Assembly (NCBI RefSeq): GCF_008107695.1
Contig: NZ_VIRG01000066.1
Location: 1,426,001-1,490,000, forward strand
Direction of reading: 5' to 3'
DNA from: Stappia sp. BW2
GTDB lineage: Bacteria > Pseudomonadota > Alphaproteobacteria > Rhizobiales > Stappiaceae
Length of the DNA: 64,000 nt
Shown here: piece by piece, positions 63,776 through 64,000 of the stretch
How positions within the stretch are numbered: position 1 is the first letter of the stretch
How the letters are laid out: every line of letters begins with the position of its first letter
Notes under the pieces: generated by a model
What the model was told of the DNA's origin: nothing
The model's input: the letters and a program-made list of their open reading frames with translations, nothing else
Database searches by the model: none
Translations under genes and position numbers: made by a program

Positions 63776-64000
63776 ATGCCGCTTACCAACGTTTCCCTGC
63801 TGAAGGGTTCCAAAACCGCCGCCCAGAAAGCCGTGATCCTGGACGAAATCTATCAGGCCATGCGCGAGACCTTCGGCGTTCCGCAGGACGACAAGTTCAT
63901 GATGATTACAGAACATGCGCCCGAGGATTTCCTGTTCGGCCGTCATTTCATGAACATCGACCGGTCCGACGACCTGATCATCATTCAACTGACCGTCAGC
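63776..64000 (+). CDS. tautomerase-family protein (3' end outside window)
   Basis: The first 75 residues of a tautomerase (MIF/4-oxalocrotonate type). After removal of Met the N-terminal proline, the catalytic base, leads PLTNVSLLKG. The following KAVILDEIYQAMRETFGVPQ and MMITEHAPEDFLFG are typical. I chose the second ATG (63776) because it puts proline next to the start; the ATG one codon earlier would not. GGAGG precedes it. It is divergent from the LysR gene, which probably controls it. Confidence 0.85.
   Translation, partial: MPLTNVSLLKGSKTAAQKAVILDEIYQAMRETFGVPQDDKFMMITEHAPEDFLFGRHFMNIDRSDDLIIIQLTVS

Overview
The window is one continuous stretch of a GC-rich bacterial chromosome, about 60% GC by eye. 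It most resembles a marine alphaproteobacterium of the Hyphomicrobiales, near Stappiaceae (Roseibium/Labrenzia). That placement is inferred from gene content and from palindromic repeats of a type I associate with this order; no database search was possible. Genes are dense, mostly in short co-directional runs with 4-base ATGA overlaps. I see no prophage, insertion sequence, CRISPR array, tRNA or rRNA.

Layout. 1-9.3 kb: the 3' end of a phosphate acetyltransferase-type gene and ackA, an orphan PhnD-like binding protein, a HAD phosphatase, an acetylpolyamine amidohydrolase-like enzyme, aldose 1-epimerase, phosphomannomutase/phosphoglucomutase, a membrane-anchored retropepsin-like protease, ribokinase and upp. 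9.3-12 kb: a URC4-type (DUF1688) uracil-catabolism gene and an MFS transporter, followed by about 400 bases of palindromic repeats. 12.4-25 kb: a 12-gene minus-strand nucleoside operon. It runs from a SorC-type regulator through two tandem BMP-family binding proteins, one ABC ATPase and two permeases to cdd, a trimeric purine nucleoside phosphorylase, deoC, deoA, deoB and add. The 930-base region upstream carries three near-identical 13-base palindromes that are good operator candidates.

25.9-32 kb: a secreted DUF1194/VWA protein, the overlapping set mgsA-glk-hrpB, and an AT-richer secreted orphan. 32-39.6 kb: putA with divergent putR, then a YnjBCD-like ABC importer. 39.8-47 kb: a bacterioferritin whose heme-ligand methionine is replaced by arginine, its ferredoxin Bfd, an SDR, a chemoreceptor, and an RNA methyltransferase pair followed by an epimerase-like gene. 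47-54.8 kb: 1-Cys peroxiredoxin, YtoQ, a cold-shock-like protein that has lost its RNA-stacking aromatics, then a possible operon of TPR-methyltransferase, B12-binding radical SAM enzyme, MFS exporter and esterase, followed by an acidic unknown. 55-64 kb: M42 peptidase, alpha/beta hydrolase, patatin plus MepA, a GNAT acetyltransferase, lepA, a PhnA-domain protein, and a LysR regulator divergent from a tautomerase cut by the window end.

How the genes work together. The central theme is uptake and breakdown of nucleosides. The ABC importer brings nucleosides in, cdd/add deaminate them, the phosphorylases release bases and (deoxy)ribose-1-phosphate, deoB isomerises these, and deoC cleaves deoxyribose-5-phosphate to acetaldehyde and glyceraldehyde-3-phosphate. 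The nearby rbsK, upp, urc4, pta-ackA and sugar-phosphate genes could take the ribose, uracil and acetyl products. The least explained pieces are the TPR-methyltransferase/radical SAM/MFS/esterase set, the secreted orphan at 31.1 kb, the diverged cold-shock protein, and the palindrome array upstream of the nucleoside operon.
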